This document shows positions 1-8,321 of a stretch of DNA of 64,000 nucleotides, piece after piece; position 1 is the stretch's first letter, and every line of letters begins with the position of its first letter. The stretch covers positions 62,001 to 126,000 of the forward strand of contig NZ_FMAC01000012.1 in the NCBI RefSeq assembly GCF_900094555.1, given 5' to 3'. Both the position numbers and the translations under genes were made by a program. Under the pieces are notes generated by a model. The model searched no databases, was not told the origin of the DNA, and worked only from the letters and a program-made list of their open reading frames with translations. The stretch is from Martinezella hainanensis (GTDB taxonomy: Bacteria; Pseudomonadota; Alphaproteobacteria; Rhizobiales; Rhizobiaceae).

Positions 1-1
1 A

Positions 2-136
2 ATCCTCGCCGTCATCGCCAAGCATGTACAGGTCGACCGTGACAAGGTGCAGGTGAAGATGGATCGCGACAAGGACGTCTCCATGCTGGAGATCGACGTC
101 GAGATCCCGCGTGATGCGGCGTTGCAGGCTGCGTGA
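2..136 (+). CDS. minE: Cell division topological specificity factor MinE (C-terminal part)
   Basis: The window begins inside this gene; the reading frame starting at base 2 gives 44 residues ending in TGA at 134-136. The visible tail (beginning ILAVIAKHVQVDRDKVQVKM, then a stretch rich in D, S, M, L, E and I, ending in LQAA) matches the MinE topological specificity domain. MinE stimulates the MinD ATPase at the membrane and sets the pole-to-pole oscillation that keeps the MinC division inhibitor away from midcell. minC and minD would lie just upstream, outside the window. In Rhizobiaceae minCDE is usually carried by a chromid or megaplasmid, so the gene hints at the replicon type (inference). 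Confidence 0.9.
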   Translation: MLAVIAKHVQVDRDKVQVKMDRDKDVSMLEIDVEIPRDAALQAA

Positions 137-170
137 CGGCCGCCAAGGCGCCGCTCCTATGTGCGAATGA

Positions 171-234
171 TGCCACATGGTTTTTGCCATGTGGTGGAAC
201 TTCGACTTTTTCGAAGTTTACCCTTGCAAAGGGT
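171..234. promoter_or_regulatory. Three tandem stem-loops downstream of minE
   Basis: Three perfect inverted repeats follow each other within 64 bases: CCACATGG/CCATGTGG (173-180 and 187-194), AACTTCG/CGAAGTT (198-204 and 212-218) and ACCCTT/AAGGGT (220-225 and 229-234). The first two loops are T-rich. They sit 35 bases after the minE stop and ahead of the terminator at 325-372. They may form the 3' end of the min mRNA or be part of a small RNA. No classic T-tail follows any of them. Confidence 0.6.
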
Positions 235-324
235 GTGATTCGCTATTATTTGCACGTCATCACCTGTAACGATGGCCTGCTGCGCTGACATTTCTGTGTC
301 GAGCCGGTGTTCGCTGTCCGGGTT

Positions 325-372
325 AAAAAGCAAGGGCGCTCCCCAGAAATGGGTAGAGCGCCCTTTGCTTTT
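325..372. terminator. Bidirectional intrinsic terminator
   Basis: A long inverted repeat pairs AAAAGCAAGGGCGCTC (325-341) with GAGCGCCCTTTGCTTTT (356-372), with one bulged base and a 14-base loop. The G+C stem flanked by A-tract and T-tract is the standard two-way terminator form. Because it lies inside the longest possible frame of the next gene, it also argues that the deacetylase starts downstream of it. Confidence 0.8.
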
Positions 373-426
373 GTCGCATTCGCGGCGCTTTTCTTGTCCA
401 ATCCGATGTGCCAGTTTGCGGCGATC

Positions 427-1224
427 ATGCGGGAGGCGGCTGGCTTGGGTGGATTGAAACATCAATGGAATGCGGTCTTCAGATGCTTGCTCGCCGGCAT
501 CCTTGCCGCGGCTTGCGCCATCTCCGCCCAGGCGGCGGACAAGACGATCTACCTGACATTCGATGATGGGCCCTTGCCGGGAACGCAAAATGTCCTTTCC
601 GTGCTGAGTCAGGAAAATGTTCCCGCCGCCATGTTCATGGTCGGCCTGCACGTGGAAACCATCCCCGCCGGCCGCGACCTTCTGGCCGAAGCCAAGGCGA
701 TGCCGCTGGTGACGGTCGGCAATCACAGCTACAGCCACGCCAATAATCGCTACAGACGATACTATTCCAACACCCAGGCCGTGGTTGCCGACATGTTGCA
801 CGCCAACCAGGTGCTCGGCCTGACGCCGATCGTCAATGCGCGGCTGCCGGGCAGGGACGTCTTCCGGCTTCCGACAGTGTCGCGCGAGGATCTGTCCATC
901 AACGTCGCTCAATGGGAGCGCGAATGGCTTGACTACGAGCTTGTCGCCGAGGCGGGGTTCTATCTCTACGGCTGGGATTTCGAATGGGTGCACAGCGACG
1001 ACGGCAAGCCGGTTCAGTCGGTGGACCATCTGGTCAACGAGATCGACCATCTATTCCAATACGGTCGCTTCACGCAGCGCGGAAAGATGATCCTGCTGAT
1101 GCACGATCAGATGTTTCAGGATCAGTTCAACGGCCGCGAAAATCTGCAGTCGCTGATACGCAAGCTGCGCGATCGCGGCTACGCTTTCGGCGACATCCGG
1201 AATTATGCGCCCTCGAGCCCATGA
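427..1224 (+). CDS. Polysaccharide deacetylase (NodB-fold, carbohydrate esterase 4), exported
   Basis: This protein probably removes N- or O-acetyl groups from an envelope or extracellular polysaccharide. The NodB motifs are visible in order: TFDDGP near the mature N-terminus (catalytic Asp and metal Asp), NHSYSHAN (metal-binding His pair), RLPGRDVFRLP, a WDFEW element and ILLMHDQ. A hydrophobic segment CLLAGILAAACAISAQA just before them looks like a signal peptide with cleavage after AQA. The frame stays open upstream to 307, but that would place the terminator at 325-372 inside the gene, so ATG 427 is preferred; no strong ribosome site precedes it, so the start is uncertain. It stands alone, convergent with the TetR gene 15 bases away. 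Substrate is unknown. Confidence 0.8.
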   Translation: MREAAGLGGLKHQWNAVFRCLLAGILAAACAISAQAADKTIYLTFDDGPLPGTQNVLSVLSQENVPAAMFMVGLHVETIPAGRDLLAEAKAMPLVTVGNHSYSHANNRYRRYYSNTQAVVADMLHANQVLGLTPIVNARLPGRDVFRLPTVSREDLSINVAQWEREWLDYELVAEAGFYLYGWDFEWVHSDDGKPVQSVDHLVNEIDHLFQYGRFTQRGKMILLMHDQMFQDQFNGRENLQSLIRKLRDRGYAFGDIRNYAPSSP

Positions 1225-1239
1225 TTGCCAGGATTCCGG

Positions 1240-1848
1240 CTAGCCTTGTCTCGCCGCAGCGCCGGCCGCGACCGTCAGGATGAAATCGTCGAGCTCCTGT
1301 TCCAGGCTCTCGATCGGCAGGCCGACAAACCGTCCCTCAAGGCTGATGCTGACGACGCCATGCACGGCACCAAACAGGGTTCTCGCGCGGATGGCGCGCG
1401 CCGTCTCCGACATGTTCGGCTGCAATTCGGCCAGTGGCTCGGCAATGACGCCCATCAGGAACATATGCTCCTCCAGATGCCATTCCGGGCTCGGACGATT
1501 GTCTGGCGGTCGATGGTCGAAAAGCGCCTTCCATAGATTGCGGTGGGTGACTGCGAAGCGCAGATAGCCGCGCGCGAGATTGCGCAATCGATCCGTCGGC
1601 GTGTGATCCTTGACTTCCGCCAGCGTCAGGGAAGCTTCGAGCCCCTTCAATGTCGCCGAGTTGACGTGAATGACAAGATCGTCGAGATCGGCAAAGACCG
1701 TATAGAGGCCGCCGAGGGCGCAGCCGACATCCTGCGTGACATCGCGCGCCCTGAGATTGGAAAGGCCATCGGCCGCTATGCGATTGCGCGCCGCCTCGAT
1801 CAGCCTGAGCTTCAGATCCTCGCGCTTTTCCAGTGTTTTTCTCGCCAT
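1240..1848 (-). CDS. TetR/AcrR family transcriptional regulator
   Basis: A 202-residue protein with a TetR-type N-terminal helix-turn-helix: LIEAARNRIAADGLSNLRAR followed by DVGCALGGLYTVFADLDDL. The C-terminal half (WKALFDH region, then GAVHGVVSISLEGRF) resembles the ligand-binding/dimer domain of the TetR_C group with a WHG-like element. The frame extends upstream to 1959, but the extension runs through three operator palindromes, so ATG 1848 (MARKTLEKRED) is chosen. The gene is divergent from the pspA-like operon, and the three operators between them make it the likely repressor of that operon and of itself. The inducer cannot be told from sequence. Confidence 0.87.
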   Translation of the reverse strand: MARKTLEKREDLKLRLIEAARNRIAADGLSNLRARDVTQDVGCALGGLYTVFADLDDLVIHVNSATLKGLEASLTLAEVKDHTPTDRLRNLARGYLRFAVTHRNLWKALFDHRPPDNRPSPEWHLEEHMFLMGVIAEPLAELQPNMSETARAIRARTLFGAVHGVVSISLEGRFVGLPIESLEQELDDFILTVAAGAAARQG

Positions 1849-1870
1849 TTTCAATTCCAGTTCGATTTTT

Positions 1871-1942
1871 TGAACGTTGTTCAAAATTTTTCTTGAACGC
1901 CGTTCATGATTCTGGCATACATCGTTTTGTGAACATCGTTCA
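1871..1942. promoter_or_regulatory. Three TGAACNNNGTTCA operators in a divergent promoter
   Basis: Three 13-base palindromes share one consensus: TGAACGTTGTTCA (1871-1883), TGAACGCCGTTCA (1894-1906) and TGAACATCGTTCA (1930-1942). Their starts are 23 and 36 bases apart. They fill the gap between the TetR gene (start 1848) and the pspA-like gene (start 1960), where both promoters must lie. The natural reading is a TetR autoregulatory operator array; binding by this particular protein is inferred from position. Confidence 0.8.
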
Positions 1943-1959
1943 TAAACGGGAGACGACAA

Positions 1960-2649
1960 ATGTTCAATTCAATTCTGACGCTTATTCGCGGTCGGGCCTA
2001 CGATGCGGAGCAGGCGTTCATCGATCGGAACGCCGTGCCGTTGCTGGCGCAGCAGATCCGCGAGGCGGCCAGCGCCATTCAATCGGCACGGCGGGCAGTG
2101 GCGATTGCCATTGCACAAAATGAGCAGGAAAAAAGCCGTCACGCAGCGGTCGTCGGCCGCATTACGGATCTGGAAACACGCGCCGTTGCCGCCCTGCAGA
2201 AGGGCAGCGACGAGCTTGCCAGGGAGGCGGCCGAGGCGATCGCCCAGCTCGAAGCCGAGCGCGATGCGTCGGAGAAGGCGCAGACGCAATTTGTCCAGAC
2301 GGTCGGCAAACTCAAGGCAACCGTTCGCACATCGGAAGCGCGGCTACAGGAATTGCAGCGCGGCGAGCGCCTGGCGCGTGCAACCGAGCAGACGCAGAAG
2401 CTCAGTGCCGCCTGCGACGACAATTCCGGCTTGGCGACGCTCGACGACGCCGAGGAAACGCTTGCTCGTCTTCAGGCCTATCAGAGCCGCTGCGAGATCG
2501 CAGCCTCGGCCATGAAGGAAATGAACGCAGCAAGCCGGCAGGCACATATCATCGAAAAACTCGCCAATGCCGGTTGCGGCGCACCGCTCGGCCCGTCTGC
2601 CGACGACGTGCTGGCCCGCCTGCGTGAGCGTATGAATTCAGCAGCCTGA
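1960..2649 (+). CDS. PspA/IM30-family membrane-stress protein
   Basis: The 229-residue protein is almost entirely charged heptad-like helix, with long runs of A, E, K, R and Q from about residue 25 to 190, as in PspA/IM30 (ESCRT-III-like) proteins. The N-terminal MFNSILTLIRGRAYDAEQAF resembles the amphipathic membrane-binding helix of the family. PspA proteins coat and repair damaged inner membrane. A GGGAG ribosome site lies about 9 bases before ATG 1960. It is the first gene of an operon with the YiaA-like gene 44 bases downstream, and no PspB, PspC or PspF gene is nearby. Control appears to be by the divergent TetR protein instead of the sigma-54 activator PspF. Confidence 0.85.
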   Translation: MFNSILTLIRGRAYDAEQAFIDRNAVPLLAQQIREAASAIQSARRAVAIAIAQNEQEKSRHAAVVGRITDLETRAVAALQKGSDELAREAAEAIAQLEAERDASEKAQTQFVQTVGKLKATVRTSEARLQELQRGERLARATEQTQKLSAACDDNSGLATLDDAEETLARLQAYQSRCEIAASAMKEMNAASRQAHIIEKLANAGCGAPLGPSADDVLARLRERMNSAA

Positions 2650-2693
2650 AAACGAACACATCAAACACATTAGATAATCGAGAGGATACGATC

Positions 2694-2975
2694 ATGAACG
2701 ACAGCTTCCAGAAACATTCCCAGGCTTGGGTCAGCTTCTCCTACATCTCTTTTGCCGCTGCCGCTTTCATGCTGCTCGTCGGCCTCTACATGATGCCGAT
2801 CGATCTCTGGGGCAAAGGCTATCTCGCCATGGGCATCCTGATGCTGGTGCAGACGGCGGTCAACGTCACCAAGACGATCCGCGACAATAGCGAGGCTGAC
2901 AAGCTGATCCGCAAGGTAGAGGATGCCCGCACGGAGAAGCTTCTGGTTAAGTTCAATCGTGACGGTCAGGACTAA
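2694..2975 (+). CDS. YiaA/YiaB family inner membrane protein
   Basis: A 93-residue protein with two hydrophobic helices, SYISFAAAAFMLLVGLYMM and GYLAMGILMLVQTAVNV, separated by a short polar turn (PIDLWGK), followed by a charged cytoplasmic tail. This is the YiaAB two-helix domain pattern. The family has no defined biochemical role and is often linked to envelope stress. A GAGAGGA ribosome site precedes ATG 2694. It follows the pspA-like gene with a 44-base gap and probably shares its TetR-controlled promoter, suggesting the two proteins act together at the inner membrane (inference). Confidence 0.85.
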   Translation: MNDSFQKHSQAWVSFSYISFAAAAFMLLVGLYMMPIDLWGKGYLAMGILMLVQTAVNVTKTIRDNSEADKLIRKVEDARTEKLLVKFNRDGQD

Positions 2976-3065
2976 TCTTTATTAACGACGCTGCAGAGTT
3001 GTATCCGCGCTCAACCTTTGCGTAACAACTCTGTGGCGTCTTGTTGGCTGAATGAGGGATACGCC

Positions 3066-6000
3066 ATGCAAAAGCACCTGATGAGATCGAGGAAGTTCGC
3101 TCCGCTGTTCTGGACGCAATTCCTGACTGCCTTCAATGATAATTTCCTGAAGCAAACTCTGGTTTTCGTCATCCTCGCGCAGATGGCGACGGAGGGCGCG
3201 GCGCTGGTGACGCTTGCCGGCGGCATCTTCATCGTGCCGTTCCTGCTCCTGTCGGCGATTGCCGGTGAGCTTGCCGACAAATACGACAAGGCCAAGATGG
3301 CCGAGCTTCTGAAGCGCTGCGAGCTTCTCGTGGCGGCGATCTCGGTCGTCGGCATTGCCTTCTCCTCGATCTGGATCCTGATGCTTGCCCTCTTCGGCTT
3401 CGGCGTCATTTCCTCGCTCTTCGGGCCGATCAAATACGGCATCCTGCCCGATCACCTGGAAAACCGGGATCTCCCCAAGGCCAATGCCTGGATCGAGGGC
3501 GGCACCTTCATCGCCATTCTCACCGGCACGATGGTGGCCGCCGTCGCCTTCCGCGAGGGCGAGAATGTCTGGATCTTTGGCCCGATGATGATGGGGCTCT
3601 CCGTCCTCTGCTGGTTTGCCGCCCGCATGATTCCCTCGACCGGTTCGAAGGCGCCTGATCTCATCGTCGATAAGAATGTCGTGCGTTCCAGCCATCGGCT
3701 GGTCAACGAGCTTCGTGCCGATAGCCGCATCTGGCGCGCCTCGCTGATGAACTGCTGGTTCTGGTTCGTCGGCGCCTTCATCATGTCGATGCTGCCGGTC
3801 ATGGTCACTGATATTCTCGGCGGCTCGGAAATCGTCGTTCCCGCCTATCTGGCAATCTTCGCCATCTCCGTCGCCATCGGCTCGGCCATTGCCGGATGGA
3901 TGGCTGCCGGTCGCATCGTGCTTTTGCCGGCGCCGATCGGCATGCTGATAGTCGCGCTCTTCGGCCTTGATCTCGCCTGGAACCTCTGGGGCCTGCAGTC
4001 GACCAGCCACGCCGAAACCATTCTTGCCTTCTTTGCCGGGCCGAAGACCATCCGCGTTGCCATCGATCTCGCCGGCATGGCAATCGGCGGTGCCTTCCTG
4101 GCTGTCCCGACCTTCTCGGCCATGCAGAGCTGGGCAAACGAGGATCGCCGCGCCCGTGTCATCGGCGCCTCGAATGTGCTCTCCGCTCTCTTCATCGCGG
4201 TTGGCCTCGCCCTTGTCGCCGTGCTGCAGGCCGTGGGTCTGTCGATCCCGGTCATCATCCTCAGCATCTCCGTGCTCAACGTGGCGATTGCCTGGCTCAT
4301 GCTGAAGATGCTGCCGACCAACGCCTTCCGCGATCTCATCTCCATCATCTTCCGCGCCTTCATGCGGCTGGAAGTCGAGGGTCTGGAAAACATCCGCAAG
4401 GCCGGCCCGGCGCCGATCATCGCGCTCAATCATGTGAGCCTGCTTGACGGTGCGCTCGCGCTTGCCATCACCGAGGAAGAGCCCGTCTTTGCCATCGACA
4501 CTGCATTTGCCAAGAAATGGTGGGTGCGGCCGCTTTTGAAGATGTGCAAGTTCCTGCCGCTCGACCCGACCAAGCCCATGGCGACGCGCTCGCTGATCAA
4601 GGTCATCCAGGACGGCAGCCCGGTCGGCATCTTCCCCGAAGGCCGCCTGACCGTGACGGGTACGCTGATGAAGGTCTATGACGGTGCCGCCATGGTCGCC
4701 GACAAGACCGGCGCGATGATCGTGCCCGTCCGCATCGACGGCCTGGAAAAGAGCTACGCCTCCTACCTGACCTCGAGCCATGTGCGCCGCCGCCTTTTCC
4801 CGAAGGTCAAGGTGACGATCCTCGAGCCGGTCAAGCTCGACGTTCCCGCAGAACTCAAGGGCAGGAAGCGTCGTATCGCCGCCGGTGCCGCTCTCTATCA
4901 GATCATGTCGGCGCTGATGTTCCGCACCGCCGATACGAACAACACCGTCCTCGGCCGCGTCATCGAAAGCGCCCACGAATATGGCGGCAAGAAGCTCGCT
5001 GTCGAGGATCCGATTGCCGGCAAGCTCTCCTATGCCAAGCTCCTGACCGGCGCTGCGGTACTCGGCGCCAAGTTCAAGAAGATGTTCCCCAACGAGAAGA
5101 CGCTGGGCGTCATGCTGCCGAACGCCAATGGCACGGCCGCAACCGTCCTCGGCGTCATGTCGGCGGGCAAGGTTCCGGCCATGCTGAACTTCACGGCCGG
5201 CGCTGCCAACATCCTCTCCGCCTGCCGGACGGCCGAGGTCAAGCATGTGCTTTGCTCGCGCGCCTTCATCACGCAAGCCAAGCTCGGCCCAGTGGTCGAA
5301 GAACTCGAAAAACATGTGACATTCGTCTGGCTGGACGAACTGCGCACGCAGGTGACCTTCCTCAACAAGATCGTCGGCCTCACGCGTAAGTATCGGCCGC
5401 TGGTGAAGCGCACCGCGGACGATCCGGCTGTGATCCTCTTTACCTCCGGTTCCGAAGGTGCGCCGAAGGGCGTGGTGCTGACGCACCGCAATATCCTGTC
5501 GAACGCTGCCCAGGCGGCCTCGCGCATCGACTTCCACCCCGGTGACAAGGTGTTCAACGTCCTGCCGATGTTCCATTCCTTCGGCCTGACGGCGGGCACG
5601 ATCCTGCCGCTGGTCTCGGGCGTGCCGGTGTTCTTCTATCCGTCGCCGCTGCACTACCGCATCGTGCCGGAGCTGATTTACGTCTCGAACGCCACCATCG
5701 TCTTCGGCACGGATACGTTCCTGAATGGTTATGCTCGCACCGCGCATCCCTATGACTTGAGATCGATCCGCTACATCTTCTCGGGCGCCGAGCCGGTGAA
5801 GGCATCGACCCGCGAGGTCTATATGGAGAAATTCGGCCTGCGCATTCTGGAAGGCTATGGCGTCACCGAGGCTGCCCCGGTGATCTCGCTGAACACGCCG
5901 ATGTACAACCGCACGGGAACGGTCGGCAAGATCATGCCCGGCATGGAATGGAAGCTCGAGCCGGTTCCCGGCATCGACGAGGGCGGTCGTCTTATGATCC

Positions 6001-6461
6001 GTGGCGCCAATGTGATGGCCGGCTACCTGCGCGCCGACAATCCCGGCGTCCTCGAACCTCTGCCGGAAGGCTGGCATGATACCGGCGATATCGTCACCAT
6101 CGACGAGGACGGCTTCGTCAAGATCCGCGGCCGCGCCAAGCGCTTCGCCAAGATCGGCGGCGAGATGATCTCGCTTGCTGCGGTGGAAACCCTTGCCGCA
6201 CAACTTTGGCCGGGCGCGCTGAGCGTCGTCTCGGCCGTGCCTGACGCCAAGAAGGGCGAGCGCTTGGTACTCCTGACCGATGCGCCGAACGCCACACGAA
6301 GCGACTTCCTGGCCTTTGCCAAATCCAAGGGTGCCACGGAAATGATGATTCCCGCTGAAGTGACCGTCGGCAAGGTGCCGGTTCTCGGCTCAGGCAAGGT
6401 CGATTTCGTCACGGCGCGTGCCATGGCTTTGGAAGCTCAGGCGCAGTCACAGGCGGCGTAG
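3066..6461 (+). CDS. aas: MFS transporter - PlsC acyltransferase - acyl-ACP synthetase fusion (LplT-Aas type)
   Basis: A 1131-residue protein that should import lysophospholipid and re-acylate it in one polypeptide. Residues 1 to about 410 form a 12-helix major-facilitator domain similar to LplT (FWTQFLTAFNDNFLKQ start, GELADKYDKAKM). A PlsC/LPLAT domain follows, with NHVSLLD (His456) and FPEGR (from residue 523). The C-terminal part is an AMP-forming acyl-ACP synthetase with the P-loop FTSGSEGAPKG at about 792 and GYGVTEAAPV further on. In E. coli LplT and Aas are separate proteins; the joined form is common in alphaproteobacteria. ATG 3066 is chosen because GAGGGA lies 8 bases upstream; the frame is open to 3018. 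A terminator follows at 6484. Confidence 0.9.
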   Translation: MQKHLMRSRKFAPLFWTQFLTAFNDNFLKQTLVFVILAQMATEGAALVTLAGGIFIVPFLLLSAIAGELADKYDKAKMAELLKRCELLVAAISVVGIAFSSIWILMLALFGFGVISSLFGPIKYGILPDHLENRDLPKANAWIEGGTFIAILTGTMVAAVAFREGENVWIFGPMMMGLSVLCWFAARMIPSTGSKAPDLIVDKNVVRSSHRLVNELRADSRIWRASLMNCWFWFVGAFIMSMLPVMVTDILGGSEIVVPAYLAIFAISVAIGSAIAGWMAAGRIVLLPAPIGMLIVALFGLDLAWNLWGLQSTSHAETILAFFAGPKTIRVAIDLAGMAIGGAFLAVPTFSAMQSWANEDRRARVIGASNVLSALFIAVGLALVAVLQAVGLSIPVIILSISVLNVAIAWLMLKMLPTNAFRDLISIIFRAFMRLEVEGLENIRKAGPAPIIALNHVSLLDGALALAITEEEPVFAIDTAFAKKWWVRPLLKMCKFLPLDPTKPMATRSLIKVIQDGSPVGIFPEGRLTVTGTLMKVYDGAAMVADKTGAMIVPVRIDGLEKSYASYLTSSHVRRRLFPKVKVTILEPVKLDVPAELKGRKRRIAAGAALYQIMSALMFRTADTNNTVLGRVIESAHEYGGKKLAVEDPIAGKLSYAKLLTGAAVLGAKFKKMFPNEKTLGVMLPNANGTAATVLGVMSAGKVPAMLNFTAGAANILSACRTAEVKHVLCSRAFITQAKLGPVVEELEKHVTFVWLDELRTQVTFLNKIVGLTRKYRPLVKRTADDPAVILFTSGSEGAPKGVVLTHRNILSNAAQAASRIDFHPGDKVFNVLPMFHSFGLTAGTILPLVSGVPVFFYPSPLHYRIVPELIYVSNATIVFGTDTFLNGYARTAHPYDLRSIRYIFSGAEPVKASTREVYMEKFGLRILEGYGVTEAAPVISLNTPMYNRTGTVGKIMPGMEWKLEPVPGIDEGGRLMIRGANVMAGYLRADNPGVLEPLPEGWHDTGDIVTIDEDGFVKIRGRAKRFAKIGGEMISLAAVETLAAQLWPGALSVVSAVPDAKKGERLVLLTDAPNATRSDFLAFAKSKGATEMMIPAEVTVGKVPVLGSGKVDFVTARAMALEAQAQSQAA

Positions 6462-6483
6462 GCTCCCGATCTTACAACAGCCG

Positions 6484-6518
6484 AGCGGCCGGTGATTTCA
6501 GCCATCGGCCGCTTTTTG
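6484..6518 (+). terminator. Intrinsic terminator after the aas fusion
   Basis: AGCGGCCG (6484-6491) pairs with CGGCCGCT (6506-6513) around a short loop, followed by a run of five T. It lies 23 bases after the stop of the fusion gene and 40 bases before the stop of the convergent histidine kinase gene. Confidence 0.85.
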
Positions 6519-6558
6519 TTATTGCCGCCCGATCATGGCGGAGTGCGCCTATTCCCTT

Positions 6559-7572
6559 TCAGGCCGCATTTGGAAGGACGATCTGAAAGGCCGTGCCATC
6601 CTTGCCGCTATCGAGCAATTCGATGCTACCCCCATGCGAAGCGAGCATCGCTCTGACGATCCCGAGGCCCATGCCCGTGCCGCCATCGTCCCGCCGAGTT
6701 GAGAAGAAGGGCTCGAAGATGCGATCCCGATTGCCGTCGGCAATGCCGTGCCCATTGTCGCGCATCCGGATCGTCGTCCGTCGCCCCTCGTCGCTTGCCT
6801 TGATCGCAAGGGTCGTGGCGCCGTTCTGAAAGGCATTTTCGGCCAGATTGCTGAAGATGATGCCGGCCGCTTCGCTGGGCAGCGCCAGTATTTCCTCGGC
6901 GTTGCTTTCGTCACTGATAGCCAGTTGGCGAAACTGTATCTCCAGCTGGGCGACGATGTCCCGAAGGCTGGTGGATCCTCGCTCGGATGGAAGTTCGGCT
7001 TTGGCCAGTTCGCGCAGGCGCGACAGGAGCCGGTCCAGCCGCTCGGTGTCGGCGATGATGTTTTGGAGGAAGCGGTTGCGCTGCTCCAGGCTCATCGGAT
7101 TGGTGTCGTCATCGTCGCGCAGCAGCTCCGCTGCGCCCTTGATCGAGGTCAACGGCGACTTCAGCTCATGGGAGACGTGGGCGGCGAAGGAGCGGACGTA
7201 GTCTGAATGATCGACCAGTTTGCCGGCGAGATCGAGAAAGCTCTGCGAGAGTGTCGCGACCTCGCGCGTGCCGTAGATTTCCAGCGGCCGGATTGCGGAG
7301 CGTCCGCCGCGGGCGATCTCGTCCGTGCGCGCGATCAATGCGTTGATCGGCACGGTCAGGGTGCGTGTCAAAACATAGGCGACGATGAGGGTCAGGATCA
7401 GAACGGCGGCAAGTGTCGCAATCTCCGCCGGCGCCATGGCGCCGGAGGCGGCGCGCACAACGCGAAACCATATGACGGTCAAGACCGGTAGCATCATCAC
7501 GGTCAGAAGCACGGCATAGACGATGAGGGCGAGAGGCGGTCGCCATTTCGACTTCACCCGTGGCGCGCGCAT
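6559..7572 (-). CDS. Sensor histidine kinase, CreC-like, without periplasmic sensor domain
   Basis: A 337-residue kinase. Two membrane helices (about 14-36 and 51-70) are separated by only about 14 residues, so there is practically no periplasmic domain. A HAMP segment follows (residues 70-120), then the phosphoacceptor His135 in HVSHELKSPLTSIKGAAELL, and a HATPase_c domain with N, G1 (RDNGHGIAD) and G2 (GGTGMGLGIVRAML) boxes. The HELKSPL..I.GAAE.L pattern resembles CreC. Its start codon overlaps the stop of the response regulator gene by one base (TGATG at 7570-7574), so the two are translationally coupled. With no sensor loop, the signal may come through the membrane or through the co-transcribed DUF4173 protein (inference). 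Confidence 0.87.
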   Translation of the reverse strand: MRAPRVKSKWRPPLALIVYAVLLTVMMLPVLTVIWFRVVRAASGAMAPAEIATLAAVLILTLIVAYVLTRTLTVPINALIARTDEIARGGRSAIRPLEIYGTREVATLSQSFLDLAGKLVDHSDYVRSFAAHVSHELKSPLTSIKGAAELLRDDDDTNPMSLEQRNRFLQNIIADTERLDRLLSRLRELAKAELPSERGSTSLRDIVAQLEIQFRQLAISDESNAEEILALPSEAAGIIFSNLAENAFQNGATTLAIKASDEGRRTTIRMRDNGHGIADGNRDRIFEPFFSTRRDDGGTGMGLGIVRAMLASHGGSIELLDSGKDGTAFQIVLPNAA

Positions 7573-8276
7573 CAGGCGCTTCCTTCGATGTTTGCCGTCA
7601 GCTTGAAGCCGATGCCGTGCACCGTGGCGATGATGCCCCTGCCGCCGGCGGCCGAAAGCTTGGCGCGGAGATTGCGAATATGGCTGTCGATGGTGCGATC
7701 GGCCACCTGCATGTCTACACCATAGGCTGCCTCCATCAGCTGATCGCGGCTGAAGACCATCTCCGGGCGCGTCAGCAGCGTGTCGAGGATCGCGAATTCG
7801 AGTGCTGTCAGGGTAAGAGGCACATCGGCAAAACTCGCCGTGCGGCCGCCGCGATTGAGCCGCAACGATCCAACGGAAACGGCACCCTTGGTCGCATCCG
7901 GCTCCGGGCCATGGCCGCTGCGCTTCAGGATGGTCCGGACCCGCGCGACCAATTCACGCGGGCTGAAGGGCTTGGTGACGTAATCGTCACCACCGATTTC
8001 CAGGCCCAAAATCCTGTCGATTTCTTCGTCGCGCGCCGACAGGAAGAGGATCGGGAGGTTCGACGTCTTGCGGATGCGGCGGCAGACTTCCAACCCGTCC
8101 ATCTCAGGCATGCCGATGTCAAGGACGATGAGATCAAGACCGCCCTTGTGAAAGGCCATCATGGCCTCGGTGCCGTTGCGCGCGGTGGTCGTCTTCATGC
8201 CGGCGCGGTCGAGCGCGAAGCAGATCACGTCGCGAATATTCGGTTCGTCGTCAGCGACAAGGATGCGCGGTGCCAT
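7572..8276 (-). CDS. OmpR-family response regulator, CreB-like
   Basis: A 234-residue two-domain regulator. The receiver has the acidic pocket (ADDEP, residues 8-12), phosphoacceptor Asp53 in VLDIGMPEMDG, and Lys102 in TKPFSPREL. The C-terminal half is an OmpR/PhoB winged helix (LTALEFAILDTLLTRPEMVFSR region, then RTIDSHIRNLRAKL). The block FLSARDEEIDRILGLEIGGDD is close to CreB of enterobacteria, but orthology is not proven. It lies between the DUF4173 gene (45-base gap) and the kinase gene (1-base overlap) in one operon. Targets are unknown. Confidence 0.9.
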   Translation of the reverse strand: MAPRILVADDEPNIRDVICFALDRAGMKTTTARNGTEAMMAFHKGGLDLIVLDIGMPEMDGLEVCRRIRKTSNLPILFLSARDEEIDRILGLEIGGDDYVTKPFSPRELVARVRTILKRSGHGPEPDATKGAVSVGSLRLNRGGRTASFADVPLTLTALEFAILDTLLTRPEMVFSRDQLMEAAYGVDMQVADRTIDSHIRNLRAKLSAAGGRGIIATVHGIGFKLTANIEGSA

Positions 8277-8321
8277 GCGATGCCTGTTTTGGTTATTCCG
8301 CTCTTTGTCTTCGTTTCCGCC

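Noticed and set aside
157..1050. 297-codon open frame on the minus strand
   Set aside because: Overlaps the hairpins, terminator and the NodB-fold deacetylase in antisense; no recognisable protein.
2982..6203. 1073-codon open frame on the minus strand
   Set aside because: It lies wholly antisense to the MFS-PlsC-Aas fusion, which has clear domains. Its composition (rich in D, H, R, G, E, Q) is that of a GC-bias shadow, and no motif is recognised.
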